DNA of 64,000 bases from Luzula sylvatica (Eukaryota; Streptophyta; Magnoliopsida; Poales; Juncaceae), in NCBI GenBank assembly GCA_946800325.1, contig OX326957.1, forward strand, positions 26,259,054-26,323,053. The letters run 5' to 3'. Every line of letters begins with the position of its first letter. Within the stretch, counting starts at the first letter, position 1. The notes below the pieces were generated by a model that did not search any database, was not told the origin of the DNA, and saw only the letters and a program-made list of their open reading frames with translations. Shown here piece after piece: positions 46,571 to 59,233 of the stretch. The position numbers and the translations under genes were made by a program.

Positions 46571-49161
46571 CTATTTGCAATTTTCGGAATCTCTGTTCAT
46601 CTTCGTCAATTGCGAGAGGGTAACGGCACTCCAAACCCCACTCTCCACTTGTGCAAAAAGTAGCCTCTTGACCGAATCAATGTAAACCCCCACATTCCCA
46701 AAATAATAAACCTGATATGAGTTATAAAATTTGCCTACTTTCTGCATAAACACCAACCCATGCTCCCAAGCATACTTCTCCACACACTCCTTAAAACTCC
46801 AGTCACTCCAGTCCTGCATACTTCTCGACAAATTCTTCACGCTTCTCCCTCCACTTTCTGTCTTCTCAGTCACTCTCGAGTACCTCACGTTCCGTCTCGT
46901 ACCGGGGGGCACCACTCGCATCCCTTCAACAGCTTTGTTCATCATCTCCAAACTCGTGGTAAACAGAACCTGAATTCTCTCGTCGGCCAACAATTTCTCG
47001 GGGAAGGAATTCTTCCAACCCATGTACCACTTCATAACCTCGTTAAAATCTGGATTCGAACACAACCAGTCGTATAGAGCGTTATTCCACTTGCTGAAGA
47101 ACTCTTTTTCGAGAAGCTGTACCATGTCGTTGACCGGTACGTACCCCGTCCACGTCATAACCCAATGAAACGGGTCGAGCTTCTGGTTCGCAGGATTAAT
47201 TTCAAATTCCTGCAGCGCGACTCTTAATTTCGGGACGATACTGTTCGACATTAACCTGTCCCAACTTGTAGGGGCAAAAACATCTTTCCAAGGGGATAAA
47301 ATCGCCAATGCCGAAGAATCACTCGCGTGCCATACCGTCAACACACGACCAAATTTGGATTGTATCAAATCGTACAAAATCACCAATTTAATCCCTAATA
47401 AAGTTAACCAAGGGTGGATCCACACGTGGATCGGCACCGTTTCCACACGCGGGTTCCACTTATGCATCGCCTGGTTTAATTTCGGCATTATAACATTCTC
47501 CAAGATAGAATTCAAAATGACAGGCGGCAGTAATGAACCCCACGCTTCTAAAAATGTCAGCATCGGTTTGGGGTCTCGGGCTTGCCAACTATTCACACAG
47601 TTAATTCGAATTGGAGGTACAATTATTTTGTTTATTAATTGCAGGTACAAGTAATCGTAAGGTTCGTCTGCCTGTAAGAGATCCTTCAAGGATTTGATGA
47701 TCTGTAGACCGTGGAACGGGACGCGTAACGGCTCCCAATTTTGATAAATTTTCTCCAATAACGCCTGTGCCAAAGCACACATTATCACTTTCAAATTGTA
47801 CATTTTGTACTCTTCTTCATAACGGTGTTTTAGATCTGAAAAGGTTTGTATTAGCGAATCGAGTGTTATTAAACCCGACCCGTTATCATGTTTGACTTGG
47901 TCAACTATGCCCATTATGGTCTCCATGTTTTGGAGTCGTCTTCTTTCGCTTAATTCTGTTATTTCGAGTTTTTCTTTTTCTATTAATAAACTCGCCACGT
48001 TCTCTCTCTCTCTCCTCAAATCTCGATCTTTTCTCTGAATATCTGCTTCGGTGGTTTCGACTACGAGACATACGTTATGCTGTAATTCTGACGGTAATTC
48101 TCTCACTGGTATGCTATTGTTAGTTTTGCTTTCGGTTTCAGAATTTATGTTTTCGAGATTTGTCAAAACCCTAACTTGTGGGCCCCTCATGTCAATTATT
48201 TTTTGAACTGTTGCCACATTTTGGTCTAGTTTCTGAACGAGTAATTCGTCCTTGGTGAAAATCTTAGATTTCTTCTTCCATTTTTTCTGTTTCGACCATA
48301 GTCTCTCATTGTTTACGCTTGAAACTGGTACAGTACCGGTACCGATACCAGATTTTGAAACAGGTATGGGTTCTTGTAGATCAGGTATATCCTTGGCCTC
48401 TTTGTAGTCACTAAAACCTATTCCCATATTTTTGGGGCGTAATTTGGCCTCGACTGGTGCGACGATTCCTTGCTCGTGTTTTCCTAAACCAGTACCTCCT
48501 TTATATCCCATCATTTTCATTAATTTCATACCGATACCTTTGGTGTGAGTTTCGAATGTACCGATATTGCCCGTACCAGTTAGGTTTCGTTTAGATGACG
48601 ATTCGTTTGAACCGTTTTCTCCTACTCTCTCTTTCTTTCTCTGCTCGGTTCCTTGCTTTATTAGTCTACCAAATGCCGATGTTAGAAATGATACTTCATC
48701 ATCTGAAAGAAAGAAATTCAAAATATATTTAATAGTTTTTTCATTGAAGAGAATTGATTATCCAATATATACTATTAATTTGTAAAAGGAAATGGATAAA
48801 TGAAATTAGTACCTGCGTGAAAACCGAGTACAACCCCTAAACCTGGACTACTTTTCTCCTTTCCTACACCCTCGTTCTTCACACTGTTCTCCTCAATTTC
48901 CTTGCAAGGCAGGAGCTTGCTGTTAAACCAAACGAGCTGTACCGGTTTCGTCAAATCAGCCTCGGACACATCATCTCTTCGGCGTTTTCTGGAACGGTGG
49001 CGACCACCGCCAGAGTAGTCGGAGTCGTCGCTGCAGCTGTCACTCGCGAAAACTCCGTAGAGGGCGTCGTCGCGGGACTGGAAAGATCGTTTTTTATTGC
49101 GCTTATAGAAGAACTCGTCGCCGATCGAACGGATACCGTCGTAATCATTCTCCGAGTCCAT
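46571..49161 (-). CDS. STIPL1: STIPL1/NTR1-like G-patch spliceosome disassembly factor (TFIP11 homologue), 2 exons
   Basis: Exons 48813-49161 and 46571-48702 give 826 residues, about the size of plant TFIP11 homologues. Known role: with Prp43 and NTR2 it forms the complex that releases intron lariats from spent spliceosomes; the Arabidopsis gene also affects the clock and transcript elongation. Visible: acidic/basic N-terminus with an NLS-like RSRKRRR; G-patch at 168-212 (THTKGIGMKLMKMMGYKGG, GLGK) that activates the DEAH helicase; a coiled region about 330-380; and a long GCFC-type domain (WEPLRVPFHGLQ, VETVPIHVWIHPWLPLLG-like sequence, FHWVMTWTGYVP) to about 740; C-terminal VGVYIDSVKRLLFAQ. 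The single intron lies early, after FHA. Nothing is missing. Confidence 0.94.
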
Positions 49162-49490
49162 TTCTCAGTATTAAAAACTGAGATCCTCTTTCGTCCGATT
49201 AAACTCAAGATCTTAGATCCCCTTTTGTTCGAGATTAAAAAGCTGATATTTTTTTTCTTGTTAAAATATTCAGACGGACAGAATATTAAATAAGGAAATA
49301 TTGAGCTCAAAACAACAAACTGCTCAAGGCATGAGTCATGACTAAGAAATTGTTAAGGAGGAAATAATTAGTTTTTTCTTTTTAATAATAAACGGAGGAG
49401 GTTCTTGTGTCCACAATTTATTGTTTTCAAAGAAAATTGAATCAACAACTTCTCACAACAATATGATTTTTTTTATCAACACCTCCTATA
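49162..49490. other. STIPL1 upstream / intergenic
   Basis: Holds the promoter of STIPL1 on the minus strand; no clear TATA box. Otherwise AT-rich. Confidence 0.35.
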
Positions 49491-49497
49491 GAAGTAT

Positions 49498-50772
49498 ATG
49501 AAGAAGCGTTGCTTAACTCCATGCCTATCGGCCACTCTAGGAGGTCGTCGGAATATCATGCTATTTCGAGCTCGGACGAAGATTCCATCTCGGATCGAAC
49601 TGCCCGCGACGATTCCGTTTCGGATCGTGCAAGTTTCTCCATTAATGCTCTTCGGTTTCGAAACCTCATCGGACGCTTGTCCGAAGAGGAGAAGGCTGTC
49701 ATCCCACCGGAAATTCGGAGCAGCATAGAGGTAAAACGGGGCTTGTATGTGTGCACCGATCAGCCGCCGCCGACGCCGATGGAGGGAGACGATGATCTGA
49801 TCTCGTACAAGGAATTTTTAACAAGAAACACAAAGGGCTCCTATGGCCAGAAATGAGCAGGAGAACGACAATGCCCTGGTTTTGGATGTAGGTAGGGCGT
49901 CAGGATTCTCTGACCATGTTACTGGTCTGCCATCTCATCAGGCTGCAGATGAATACACACAGCCAATAGAACTCCAGGACACTGCTGACGTGCCATATTC
50001 TCCTCCAACCGTGGACCAAACAAATAATGGTACAATCATTTCCTCCCCACCTCTAAATATCTTTTTAAATGGGCCTTTTAGATTCAGGAACAATAGGCTT
50101 TTTAACACTTAAAATACCATAAAAGGAACAAACTCAATCCACCAAAGGATAAAAATGTACCACAAGTCTGTGGGCCAATCAAGGTGGTTTCGGACCCTCT
50201 GGGCCTCAACAAGAAACAGGCCATTGCTAATTTGAAAAATCAGAATAATAAAAATAAAAAAGACAAGAAGTTTACAAAATTTAAAAGGCCAACTAAACAA
50301 AATAAAATTCTAAGGGCATATGGACTTATCTCGCTATGGGATAAAGAAGCCCTTAAAAAACACTCCCTAAAATGGACATTGTCAGGGTTAAGGAATGCAT
50401 TGGAATTTCAGCCGATGATTCTGACTCACACAATAATAATTTGGAAATTACACTCGCACAATTTAAGAAACAAATTAAATGATTAAATTGCAATCAGGCT
50501 TTTCTATCCTCGACCAATATAGCTAACACAAAAAATTCCATTATCTTAGGTCTCTCCAATGGTCAAGATTTCGGTCAAGACAAGGACGAGGAGGACGAGG
50601 ACGAGGACGAGGAGGAGCTGATCGATTATGATGACTTCTCCGAGGATGGCCACATCTAGTCCGTCTAGGGGACTCCTCCCATCTATCTCTTATTTCTATA
50701 GTTCTCTTGAAATTTTTAGTTAGTTATGTCGCTTTACAACAATTTAGTTATTTTAAGTTGGAATGTGCGCGG
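49498..50772 (+). pseudogene. 5' part of a LINE-like element, cut at the start of ORF2
   Basis: A 115-codon frame (49509-49856; SSSDEDSISDRTARDDSVSD, FRNLIGRLSEEEKAVIPPEI) is followed by further frame pieces (49843-50112, 50184-50486; KKDKKFTKFKRPTKQNKILR), as in a broken ORF1. From ATG 50726 the sequence reads MSLYNNLVILSWNVRG, the classic start of a plant L1 endonuclease ORF2, and is cut after about 15 codons. An acidic GAGGACGAGGACGAGG run lies at 50583-50615. Assignment of the first part as ORF1 is inferred from position only. Confidence 0.6.
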
Positions 50773-50846
50773 TCCCGTCTCGGGGACTCCTCCCATCCAT
50801 CTCTTATTTCTATAGTCCGTCTAGGGGACTCCTCCCATCTATCTCC
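50663..50846. repeat. Microduplications at the LINE junction
   Basis: GGGGACTCCTCCCATCTATC occurs three times (near 50668, 50779 and 50826; the second differs by one base), two of them after TCCGTCTA and two followed by TCTTATTTCTATAG. They bridge the LINE remnant and the bHLH-end duplicate, and look like a repair or template-switch scar. Confidence 0.8.
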
Positions 50847-51435
50847 AATTCTAGTCTCTGTGGCGATCGAGGATTTCAGTAGAGGCATTTCGATTATAAT
50901 GTATGAGAATATTATCGGTTTGGTTATCGAATCTATTTATTAATTTAATTATTTTTGTGTTTTCGTGTTCGGGTATATAATTATGCTAGTTTTGAGGACT
51001 TGAAACGTTATAATATTTTAGAAGGCAAGAAACGAGTATCTTTTAAATTACAAATTCCTTGAATATAATAACTTGTTCTCCTTACATAGTCACAATTATT
51101 ACAATTAGAAAAATAATTATAAGGAAACAACTTAATCACCACAATTAATTTTGAAATCAAGGCATGATATTGTTGGATCTCAAAGTTATTTCTTCCAGTT
51201 TAAAAGCTTTTCGCGCATCACGGCCGCGTCGGTCTCGTGGAAAGAGTTCTCGGGGATCCAGCATCCAGTTTCCGGGTGCCTCATCCAGCAAACCTCCTGT
51301 TTCGGCATCGTCGTCACCTTCTCGGAGGCTGAGATTTCTTTGATCGTCTCTGTATTTCCTGTAACTTTCTTCGCCGGGTTAATTTGCGTACGCGCAGCCC
51401 CAACCTGACGGCTATATATGATACCAAAAAAGAAA
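50845..51435. repeat. Direct duplication, copy 2 (bHLH end plus LEA gene)
   Basis: Second copy of 44134-44723. It starts inside the last bHLH exon (CCAATTCTAGTCTCTGTGGC) and continues into the intact LEA-like gene. Confidence 0.92.
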
Positions 51436-51515
51436 TTAGGAAAATGTAGATCTCATGGTTTCTTTAAGAATTGAAAAATTGAAACTTACCCAAGAGAAAT
51501 GATCTTTCGAGACAT
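51186..51515 (-). CDS. Small LEA_3/SAG21-like protein, 2 exons
   Basis: Exon 1 is 51490-51515 (ATG...CTTGG|GTAAGT) and exon 2 is 51186-51411, giving 83 residues. The N-terminus MSRKIISLGRQVGAAR is short, basic and amphipathic, as in organelle-targeted members. The C-terminal half has EVCWMRHPETGCWIPEN and AVMREKLLNWKK, matching the WMxDPxTGxWxPE...LREKLL pattern of LEA group 3/SAG21 proteins, with His for the usual Asp. Family members accumulate in stress, senescence or drying and are often mitochondrial. A TATA-like TATATATATCG on the minus strand at 51571-51582 lies about 55 bp upstream. The first exon codes only 8 full codons and would be missed by an ORF search. A copy without exon 1 lies at 44476-44701. 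Confidence 0.8.
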
Positions 51516-51570
51516 TTTTTCAGAGAGAGAGAGAGAGAGTTTAGGGTGATTTAGGTTTTGGATGGACGAC

Positions 51571-51582
51571 GATATATATAAT
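51571..51582 (-). promoter_or_regulatory. TATA-like box of the LEA-like gene
   Basis: Minus strand TATTATATATATCG, 55-70 bp before the start codon, with GA-rich leader between. Confidence 0.5.
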
Positions 51583-51599
51583 AGAGAGAGAAAAAGGAA

Positions 51600-53870
51600 A
51601 CGGTTATTTTGGAAGGCTACCAAATTTGGATAGATGTATCTGGAAGGGCCTAATTTCCAAATTGCGTTGTTGTGAGGTTAATGTATCGGCGCGCGGTTAT
51701 GAATATGAAGTCACGTTATCATCGTACATTTCAACCATTCATTTTTTTTATCTGGTTTAATTAAAATTGATCTGGTCTAATTATTGTATATTTGATAATT
51801 TAATACGTATATGGAATTATTTATTTATTAATTATATGATTTGACTTTTTTGAACTTGTATATATATAATTATGTGTGTGATGTTATACTATCTTTTTTA
51901 GCAATAATCTTAAGTCATTTAATTATATTTATTTTAATTCGAATAAGCGTAGATGAATCATATTTGATGCATTATGTTCGAATAAGGGTAGAAAATATGA
52001 AAATTTATTGATGTAATATATTCAAGTAAAAATATTTTGATGCAATATTTGTTGATATTGGACGTGAGAGAAAATATTATGTGTGCGAAATGTTAAATAC
52101 TAACAAAATAATTTATTAAATAACAAAAATGTATAAAAAATTAACAAAAACATTTCATATTTTTTACTATGTGGACATTATATTCAGTATCCAGAGTTTG
52201 ATTTAAATTTTACGACATGGATTAAAGAGATGACTTAAAAATTGTTATCAAATAAGGAAATACAAATGACTTTATTTAATATAATCTTCATAAAATCTAA
52301 CAAATTAATGAATGAAATTAAATCACGCCACTGTATCCAGTGGTTCAAATTACATATAAATGATCACAAAAATATATGTTTTGCAAGATTAAATATAAAA
52401 TTAAAGAAGTCACGTCACAAAATTTAACAGACAATAATCATGAATAATCATGATGACGTGACTTCATGAAAAAACTTAGGAACACGTGTAAAACAGAGAT
52501 GTTGGTAAATTGAATTATCCTTGATGAAGAAGATATGTAATGATTTAAATTAACACGTCTTCGTTAACTTTAATTCGAAAAGGCGTCACCTTTGCGTGTA
52601 TTTAAATTAACATCTTATCGTCTCTTAAATCTTGTTCATTCGTTGTTTGCTGCATAAAAATATTGTTCTTTTTATTTTAAGATAATAATTAAAATTATTT
52701 CAAACAAAACAATCTCATTCCTCATATGTTTTAACTTTACTAGGTATAGCCTAAACAAATTATTAAAAATATTAATTGTAATTTACAAAATATATTATCA
52801 TTAAAATAATATTTAAAATATGTTAATATTTATGATTATAAATTTCTATAGTATTTTATCAAAATATGTTATTTTCTTATAATTTAACATCAGAATGATT
52901 TAATATTTTAGACAAATTTATTATTTCAGGATAATATATTTTAAACTGATTTCTTATTTTGTAATATATATATTTTCTTATCTCTAAACAATTAATATAC
53001 AACAATATCATGTCTCGCGCTCAAACAATTTTATATTTATAGGTCGGAAGAGCAAAATATTATGTGCAAAATATGATTGATACCCAAAATATTATAATAA
53101 TTCGTGGAATATATTTCTTTAACTTTCTCTTTATTTGACATCTATATTAACATAATTTTTGCATAACTATTCTCTAATTTGAATTTGTGATGATAGTATG
53201 CAATAAAATACAATGAAAAAAAAAAACATGTTCACATAATTGAATTTTACGTAATATTAATTTTTAGCAGGTTATATTTGTGTTTTCTTCAAATGCCTTT
53301 AATTTTAAAATTTTCTGAAATAAATATAAATAAAAAATAAATGTGTATTTGGAAATTAATATTGATACTTTGAGATGTGAATTTAGAAGTATCTAATGAC
53401 AATAAATATTTTTTAATTATGTTTTTGTTTAGTGAAATTTCTATATATTACATAATATAGAATAAACACCAATACAAAATAAATTATTCAATTACTAGTG
53501 AGGTAAAAACTTTCAATTCATTTTGAAATCTAAAAGTGAGGGGTTTTGAAAAGTTCCCTTTCCATTAATTTTTTTTTTTTGTAATTCTCGAGGGTAGACA
53601 AAACCATGTAGTTTTCTTCACAGTGATATAATTTTTTTTTGGAAAAGGGATAAAAATCCTCTCCAAATTTCTAAAAAATAATAGTTAAAAAGAAAATTTA
53701 AAAGATCAAAAGTTTTTCAAAACTATTCATTTGAGAAATATGTTAAAATAGAAAATAAAAAAAAATATTCCTGAATATTCCAATAAAAACGGAGTTTTCT
53801 AGACTATTTAGAGTCTAGTCTACATATAATTTACATTTCTAATAAAAATACACACACAGACACCCAAACA
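51600..53870. other. Long AT-rich intergenic stretch
   Basis: No gene, clear repeat or element recognised over about 2.2 kb. Confidence 0.5.
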
Positions 53871-53877
53871 TTAAAAA

Positions 53878-55536
53878 TCAAATTGAATTGTCCAAATCAT
53901 TTATCCAAGGCGCATAATCTTGACCAAGAATTAGTTTCAAATTATCATCGTGTCGAAATCTCTTGTTTTTTGAATTTTCATGGTGTCGTAATCTTTTTTC
54001 AAATTCCTCTATTTGCGATTTAGGGTTGTAATGAAATACAAATTCGCCATTTGCGATGTCTGAGCGTGCCCAATCGACTCTGAGAACCGGAGCCAGGGCC
54101 TTTCCAATCACTTGCACATGATTTATACTTCAAACAAGCATTAAAAAACCAGAAAAAATATATTTAATAAGGGTAAATTTGATATTTGTATTTTTGAAAT
54201 TGTAAAAACGTAAATAACTCACCAAATATAGTACAAATCATTCGTAGCTTGTTTTTGAACTCTTCCTAACAATTCAATCCTGAGAGCACAATCAATACAA
54301 AGCACCGGTCTCGGTAATTTAAAACACTGCAACACATTTTCCTGCATTTCAAAAATCGTACAATATCAAATTCACCCTTATAATCATAGCTAATTACTTT
54401 CTTCAGTATACTAACCTGTTGCATGGGGTATTCAGGCGAGATATAAGTCCATACATAATTATTTTCATTCGTAAAATAATCTTCAGTAATTGTACTCTCA
54501 TCCACATCTGGTCCCGCATGATATCCAAACTTGAACCGCACGGATCTCGACGCATATATTGGATACCCAATCTGAAAATAGGCTGGACAAAAACAAAAAA
54601 AAAGACTGAATTTTGAATTCTTGATGGATATATATGTTAATTTCAAAATAACTAATTACCTTCAAAAGGCTGAATCTTGATTTCGTCAACTATGCATAAA
54701 GGTGAGTTCAAATCGTACATCAAAAATTCATCTACATTCGAATCGAATTCGCCTTTGCTCGACCAGTAAGAAGATCGATATTCAGTTCTGTCTCTTGCTT
54801 CGAGCGTGTTCTGAATTCTCTCCTCTGGAAAATGATCAGTGGTTGAAGCTCCGATGCAAAGATGAATTTGATCATTTTTACCAATACTTGATGCTAGTGT
54901 TTGATTGAGGTATGTGTAGACTTTATGTTCGAGTAATTCCACTGACGATTTGGTGACGGAACTGGATTCCTCCAGTACCCTCGCGCCTGCAAATATGGGA
55001 CGATCACTGACGCCGGTGAAGTGGGAGACGTCAGGGCATAATCTCGTGCATAGGTTTTTGCTAAGACCATTTTCAATTGCTGAAAAAAGGGGATTATAAT
55101 TAGATAATTAGGGGAAAAATCAATGACAAATGAAATTAAGAGAAATAGTATGAAGCCCCAATTCAGAAGAACATATTTGATATTTCCCTCAACAATAACG
55201 AAAACAGAAGAAGGGATCAGGTTTCAATACGCAAAGAGAGTGATTTGTTTGAAATTCCCAATAAATTTACCAATTTCCTGATTACTGAATAATCAGATTG
55301 AGCGCTTGTATCAATCAATCACCAAATTTCTCAACAAACACCCCGAAATGTATCAAAATTCACAAAAAAGGAAGAAATTCGACAAGAAAACTCAAATTAC
55401 CAAATTGACGCCAGGATTTGGAGACGGCAGAAGCGCATGCAAGATCCGCCGGATCATCGAGATAATTAAAGACGCATTTGGCGGCGTCAGGCCCAATCAA
55501 CTCAAGGAAATCCAACCCCTTATCCATCTTATCCAT
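53878..55536 (-). CDS. F-box protein, At4g00755-like, 5 exons
   Basis: Exons 55401-55536, 54660-55079, 54416-54582, 54223-54341 and 53878-54127 give 363 residues. The F-box lies at about 10-47 (FLELIGPDAAKCVFNYLDDP, ACASAVSKSWRQF). F-box proteins bind SKP1 and bring substrates to SCF ubiquitin ligases. After it come NGLSKNLCTRLCPDVSHF, YRSSYWSSKGEFDSNVDEFL, IQPFEAYFQIGYPIYASRSV and YYICINHVQVIGKAL, a layout I know from the At4g00755 group; its target is unknown to me. Exon 5 was set at the acceptor after TTTGAAG because it alone restores CINHVQVIG. The tail after 290 is basic and charged (RLRHHENSKNKRFRHDDN) and longer than I expect. The first ATG of MDKMDKG follows an in-frame leader. Confidence 0.88.
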
Positions 55537-55627
55537 CTGAAAGCAAATCGAAGTAAACGAGGAAAGAAGAAGGTTTATGAAGCGAAGAAGAAATGAACGA
55601 GAGAGAAGAGATGGAGAAGAAGACGTT

Positions 55628-55635
55628 AATTTATA
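55628..55635 (-). promoter_or_regulatory. TATA box of the F-box gene
   Basis: Minus strand TATAAATT, about 92 bp before the start codon. Confidence 0.5.
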
Positions 55636-55699
55636 GAGACGAAAGGTGGCGCCTTTTCGAGTTAACGTTAATGAGATCGTGTTCATTTTAATCATCGAA

Positions 55700-56135
55700 T
55701 CTCTTCATTAGGGATATTGAAATTTCGGTTACTCTTCATTATTAATCTTTTCTTATGGAATTAAAATATATTAAACTTAGTAATTAATAGAAAAATAATT
55801 TAATATAATGATTTTAAGTACATAATTACTGTTTTATTTTTATTGAGAACTTTCTAGGCAAGATTTTTAATTATTATGTTTTTAATCAACAAGGTTTTAA
55901 CTTTTAATTATTTTAATAAGTTTTATGGTTTGTATCTTAAATAAAAGTGTTTTACTAATAATAATAACAATACGTGTACATTGTATTGCAATTTTTTGTG
56001 TTGTGTAATAATTAATTATATTAATTATGACAACACTTATGCCACCTCACGAGTTTGATAATTATATTTTTTTAATTTAATACAAATTACTACTTTTTAT
56101 GAAAATGAATGAAACTGTCATCTTAAAATAAACTA
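55700..56135. other. Intergenic, AT-rich
   Basis: Lies outside the visible part of the inverted duplication. It may contain the rest of the left arm, whose partner would be beyond the window. Confidence 0.3.
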
Positions 56136-56640
56136 TTTCACATTTTATTATAATTATAATCATGTGTATATTCAAAATTATTTAACGTTATGGTAGCGAA
56201 TGATTTTTTTAAAAATAGTAATGTGTGTATTAATTGTTGTCCCAAGATAGCCTAGAAGGGTGAAATTAATTATATGCAAAATTTATAAATTATATTAAAA
56301 TTGTGTAATTATATGATTATTTTTTATTTTGGTATTTTTATAATAGATGTTGTGCTGATTAACAAAGTAATTGAAAATAAATAATTACGAATAATGCGTG
56401 AATAAATAAATGAAGAACAAGTCAATAACAAGAAAAAACGAAAGAATCTCATAAAAAAAATAAAGAAAAAAAATAAAATAAAAAGTACGATTACGGGAAA
56501 GTAAAATAACACACTTGGTGAGAAACAATCTTGGTTATGAATGGATACGTAACTTACGAAATAACTCTTAACAATTATAAATGCGGTTGTTTAGATTCAC
56601 ACACAAATATAAAGGGCATACGAGGAAAACTCAAGTTCCT

Positions 56641-56672
<32 letters not shown>

Positions 56673-57849
56673 ATGAATAATCGAATAAAGTAAAGATAGA
56701 GATGATATCGGATATGATAATGGAGTTCCGCGTAACGATGCATACATCTCCGGGGATAGCCTCGCCATCATATTTCATATTACAAAATAGACTAATAATG
56801 ACGTAGAGTTTTTACACAACAAACTAGCTCTACAAAATAATGGATATAACAACTATCCATATCAACCACATGATCTCTCAAGAATGTTCTTTATATTAAG
56901 ACTACTCTCTCAAAAATATCGAAAATTGAAACTAGCCTAAAGAATGGAACTCTCACAAATTTGCAACAATGGTGGCTACGAATTCTCTAAACAATATAAC
57001 TTGAAGGAGTGGAGAAAATGAATGGGGGTGCTCCATTATTTATAGAGGGGTGAGGGGGCACCTCCCAGCCAGGAATGGCACAATTTCAGTCTAAAATTGT
57101 GCCACATACATGGTAGGAGCCCCCCCCCCCTGATAAATGGGGTGTGGGCTGCAAAAATACTAAGTGTCGGGACGCTGGGTTGGTCCGTCTCAACGCTATT
57201 AAGATTTTTGCATTTTCTTAATCAACCGTCAGGACGCTATTAAGATCTTTGCACAAATAGTGAATTTTCTTAAATATTTCATTGTAAAATACTTTGAGAT
57301 TTGTTCGACCACTTCTAGGGTGTGTTTAGGGTATATCAAAGAGTTGTTTGAGATTGTGTGGGTGTTAAAGTTTTTTTATGGAATTCTTCACGTTTTTTTC
57401 GGGAGTTTTGGGTGTTTCTCATCAAGTCTTGTTTGCGTTTCCCGTTGAGTATTGTGCCATAACTTTTACGGTTCTTCTCGGCGAGTCTTCTGCGGGTTTG
57501 GTTCTACGTTTTTGCAGTCTTCGTTTACGGGTTTCTTCATCATATTAAACCAGGAAGGGTCCCGGTCTTTCGTGCCTTCTTGTGCATATTTTATATAATC
57601 TTATGTATGTTGTTGTTTTGAATAGCATCAAACAAGTCAACATTAATGTTAAATATATTAATATATGTGAGGTATAACAATTTTACACATAAACATAACA
57701 ACAAATATTATATTATTGTTATTCACAACAATCAATACCAAATATTGATACTGTAAACCATATGATCTACCACAATATTTTTCAAGACAACAATTCATAT
57801 TCAAGATGTTCAAGACTTTCACGAGTTGAAATAACTCTCTACATCAAAT
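56136..57849. repeat. Left arm of a large inverted duplication
   Basis: Reads as the reverse complement of 59858-60957 joined to 63440-64000. Checked landmarks: TTTCACATTTTATTATAATT (56137) pairs with the window end; GATAGCCTCGCCATC...(56755) with 60900; TATAAATAATGG...(57040, minus) with 60612; GCACGAAAGACCGGGACCC-type sequence (57560, minus) with 60132; GTTGAAATAACTCTCTACAT (57823) with 59873. Frames such as 57260-57448 and 60159-60446 are mirror copies and have no domain. Confidence 0.9.
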
Positions 57850-58120
57850 CAATGTTGTAAAATACGGAAAACGGTACGGGACAGTCGGGGACCGTAAAAC
57901 GCTTTGGCTTTGCGTTAAAAGCCTCGGCCCTATAGGCATTAAATAAAATCACCATGCATTTAAACGAATGTCAAAGTCGTTTAAACGCTTTGGCTTTGCG
58001 TTTCAATTGTGCTAACTGTAAATTAGGCTGATTGATCTATAACTAAGTTACTAGCTTAGAATTTGATGATTTCTTAATTTAAAAATGAGATTTAATTCAA
58101 TCAAAGACAAATCTGGAATG

Positions 58121-58677
58121 TGTAGGGAATTTATCCGACCCCAGGCCCGCGCAGCGGATATGAAGGCCCGGTCCGGTTCCCAAAATCCAAGATCACGCCA
58201 TGACTTTGGAGATACGATGCAATAGAAGGATAGACGATTACCAGCGTGAAATTGATCACGCACGACGGATTGATCGCTCGCATCCTTTTCTTCTCTGGTG
58301 TCACGTTGGTGACTAGCCCGTGCGTCCCATACCACACGTCTCCCACCGTCTTGACACGTCTCCGGTTGTTTTTCGTGCGTCCCACGTCCACACTCTTCCA
58401 AAGCCAACAGTTTTGCCCCTTCGGTTTGATCACAATCGAAGAGCCACAAATGTCACTCCTCTACGTGTATCCACCTTGAGTCGGAAGACGTCGGTCGCGG
58501 GTGCAACTGCCTAGACGAAGCACCGGCGAACTTGCTTGATTAGATCGACTCACTACATCGGGAAAAACTCTTTTTCTCGGTTTTCTCTCTTCGCACTCTT
58601 TCGCTCTTAGAAAGAAGACTCTCAATATTCTGGATTAATCTTATTAATTCAACAGGTTGGACTGAATCAATTAACAT

Positions 58678-58765
<88 letters not shown>

Positions 58766-59233
58766 TCCTATTTATATCACATAGGATAAGAATGGGCCAA
58801 AAGGCATGTATATCCAATATACACCCTTTCACACAGAAAACTGCATGAACCTGTTCAGTATTCTGTCCATACAAAATTGGTAAATTCTTCTGACAGAAAA
58901 TCAACATACACGAAAGTTGTAGATAATCTTATTATCTACCCAATCCAATTTGATCTGGCCCAATTAGAGTTCGTATGCAAAAGTTATGACAGTTTACTAA
59001 CTGTATGTCATATTGTTGCACCCTTTCGGTATTTCATTGAAACGACACTGATACTTCGTTCATATGAAATATACTTCTACATGAAGGTTATAGATAATCT
59101 TATAATCTATCTAACCCAATTTGAATCATTCAAATTGGATTTTCCTACTGAAAGTTATGACCACAAATGTACGTTTACATTCGTTCATCCTTGTGTACAC
59201 TTTTACGGTTGATCCGAAACTGTATTTCCTTCA
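58121..59233 (-). mobile_element. Solo LTR, family 1, with 5-bp TSD
   Basis: The same LTR as 6722-7789, in the opposite orientation. It begins TGTAGGGAATT on the plus strand and ends TTTCCTTCA, flanked by GAATG on both sides (58116-58120 and 59234-59238). Length 1113 bp, longer than the other copy mainly because of the (GA)n run. No internal retrotransposon sequence adjoins. Confidence 0.92.
58678..58760. repeat. (GA)n microsatellite inside the LTR
   Basis: About 40 AG dinucleotides with one AA break. The other LTR copy has only TCTCTCTCTCTC at this place (7219-7230). Confidence 0.97.

Noticed and set aside
56324..56512. Hydrophobic 62-residue frame, mirrored at 63626-63811
   Set aside because: Mirror copies within the inverted-duplication arms, T-rich, no domain; the shared frame follows from the duplication.
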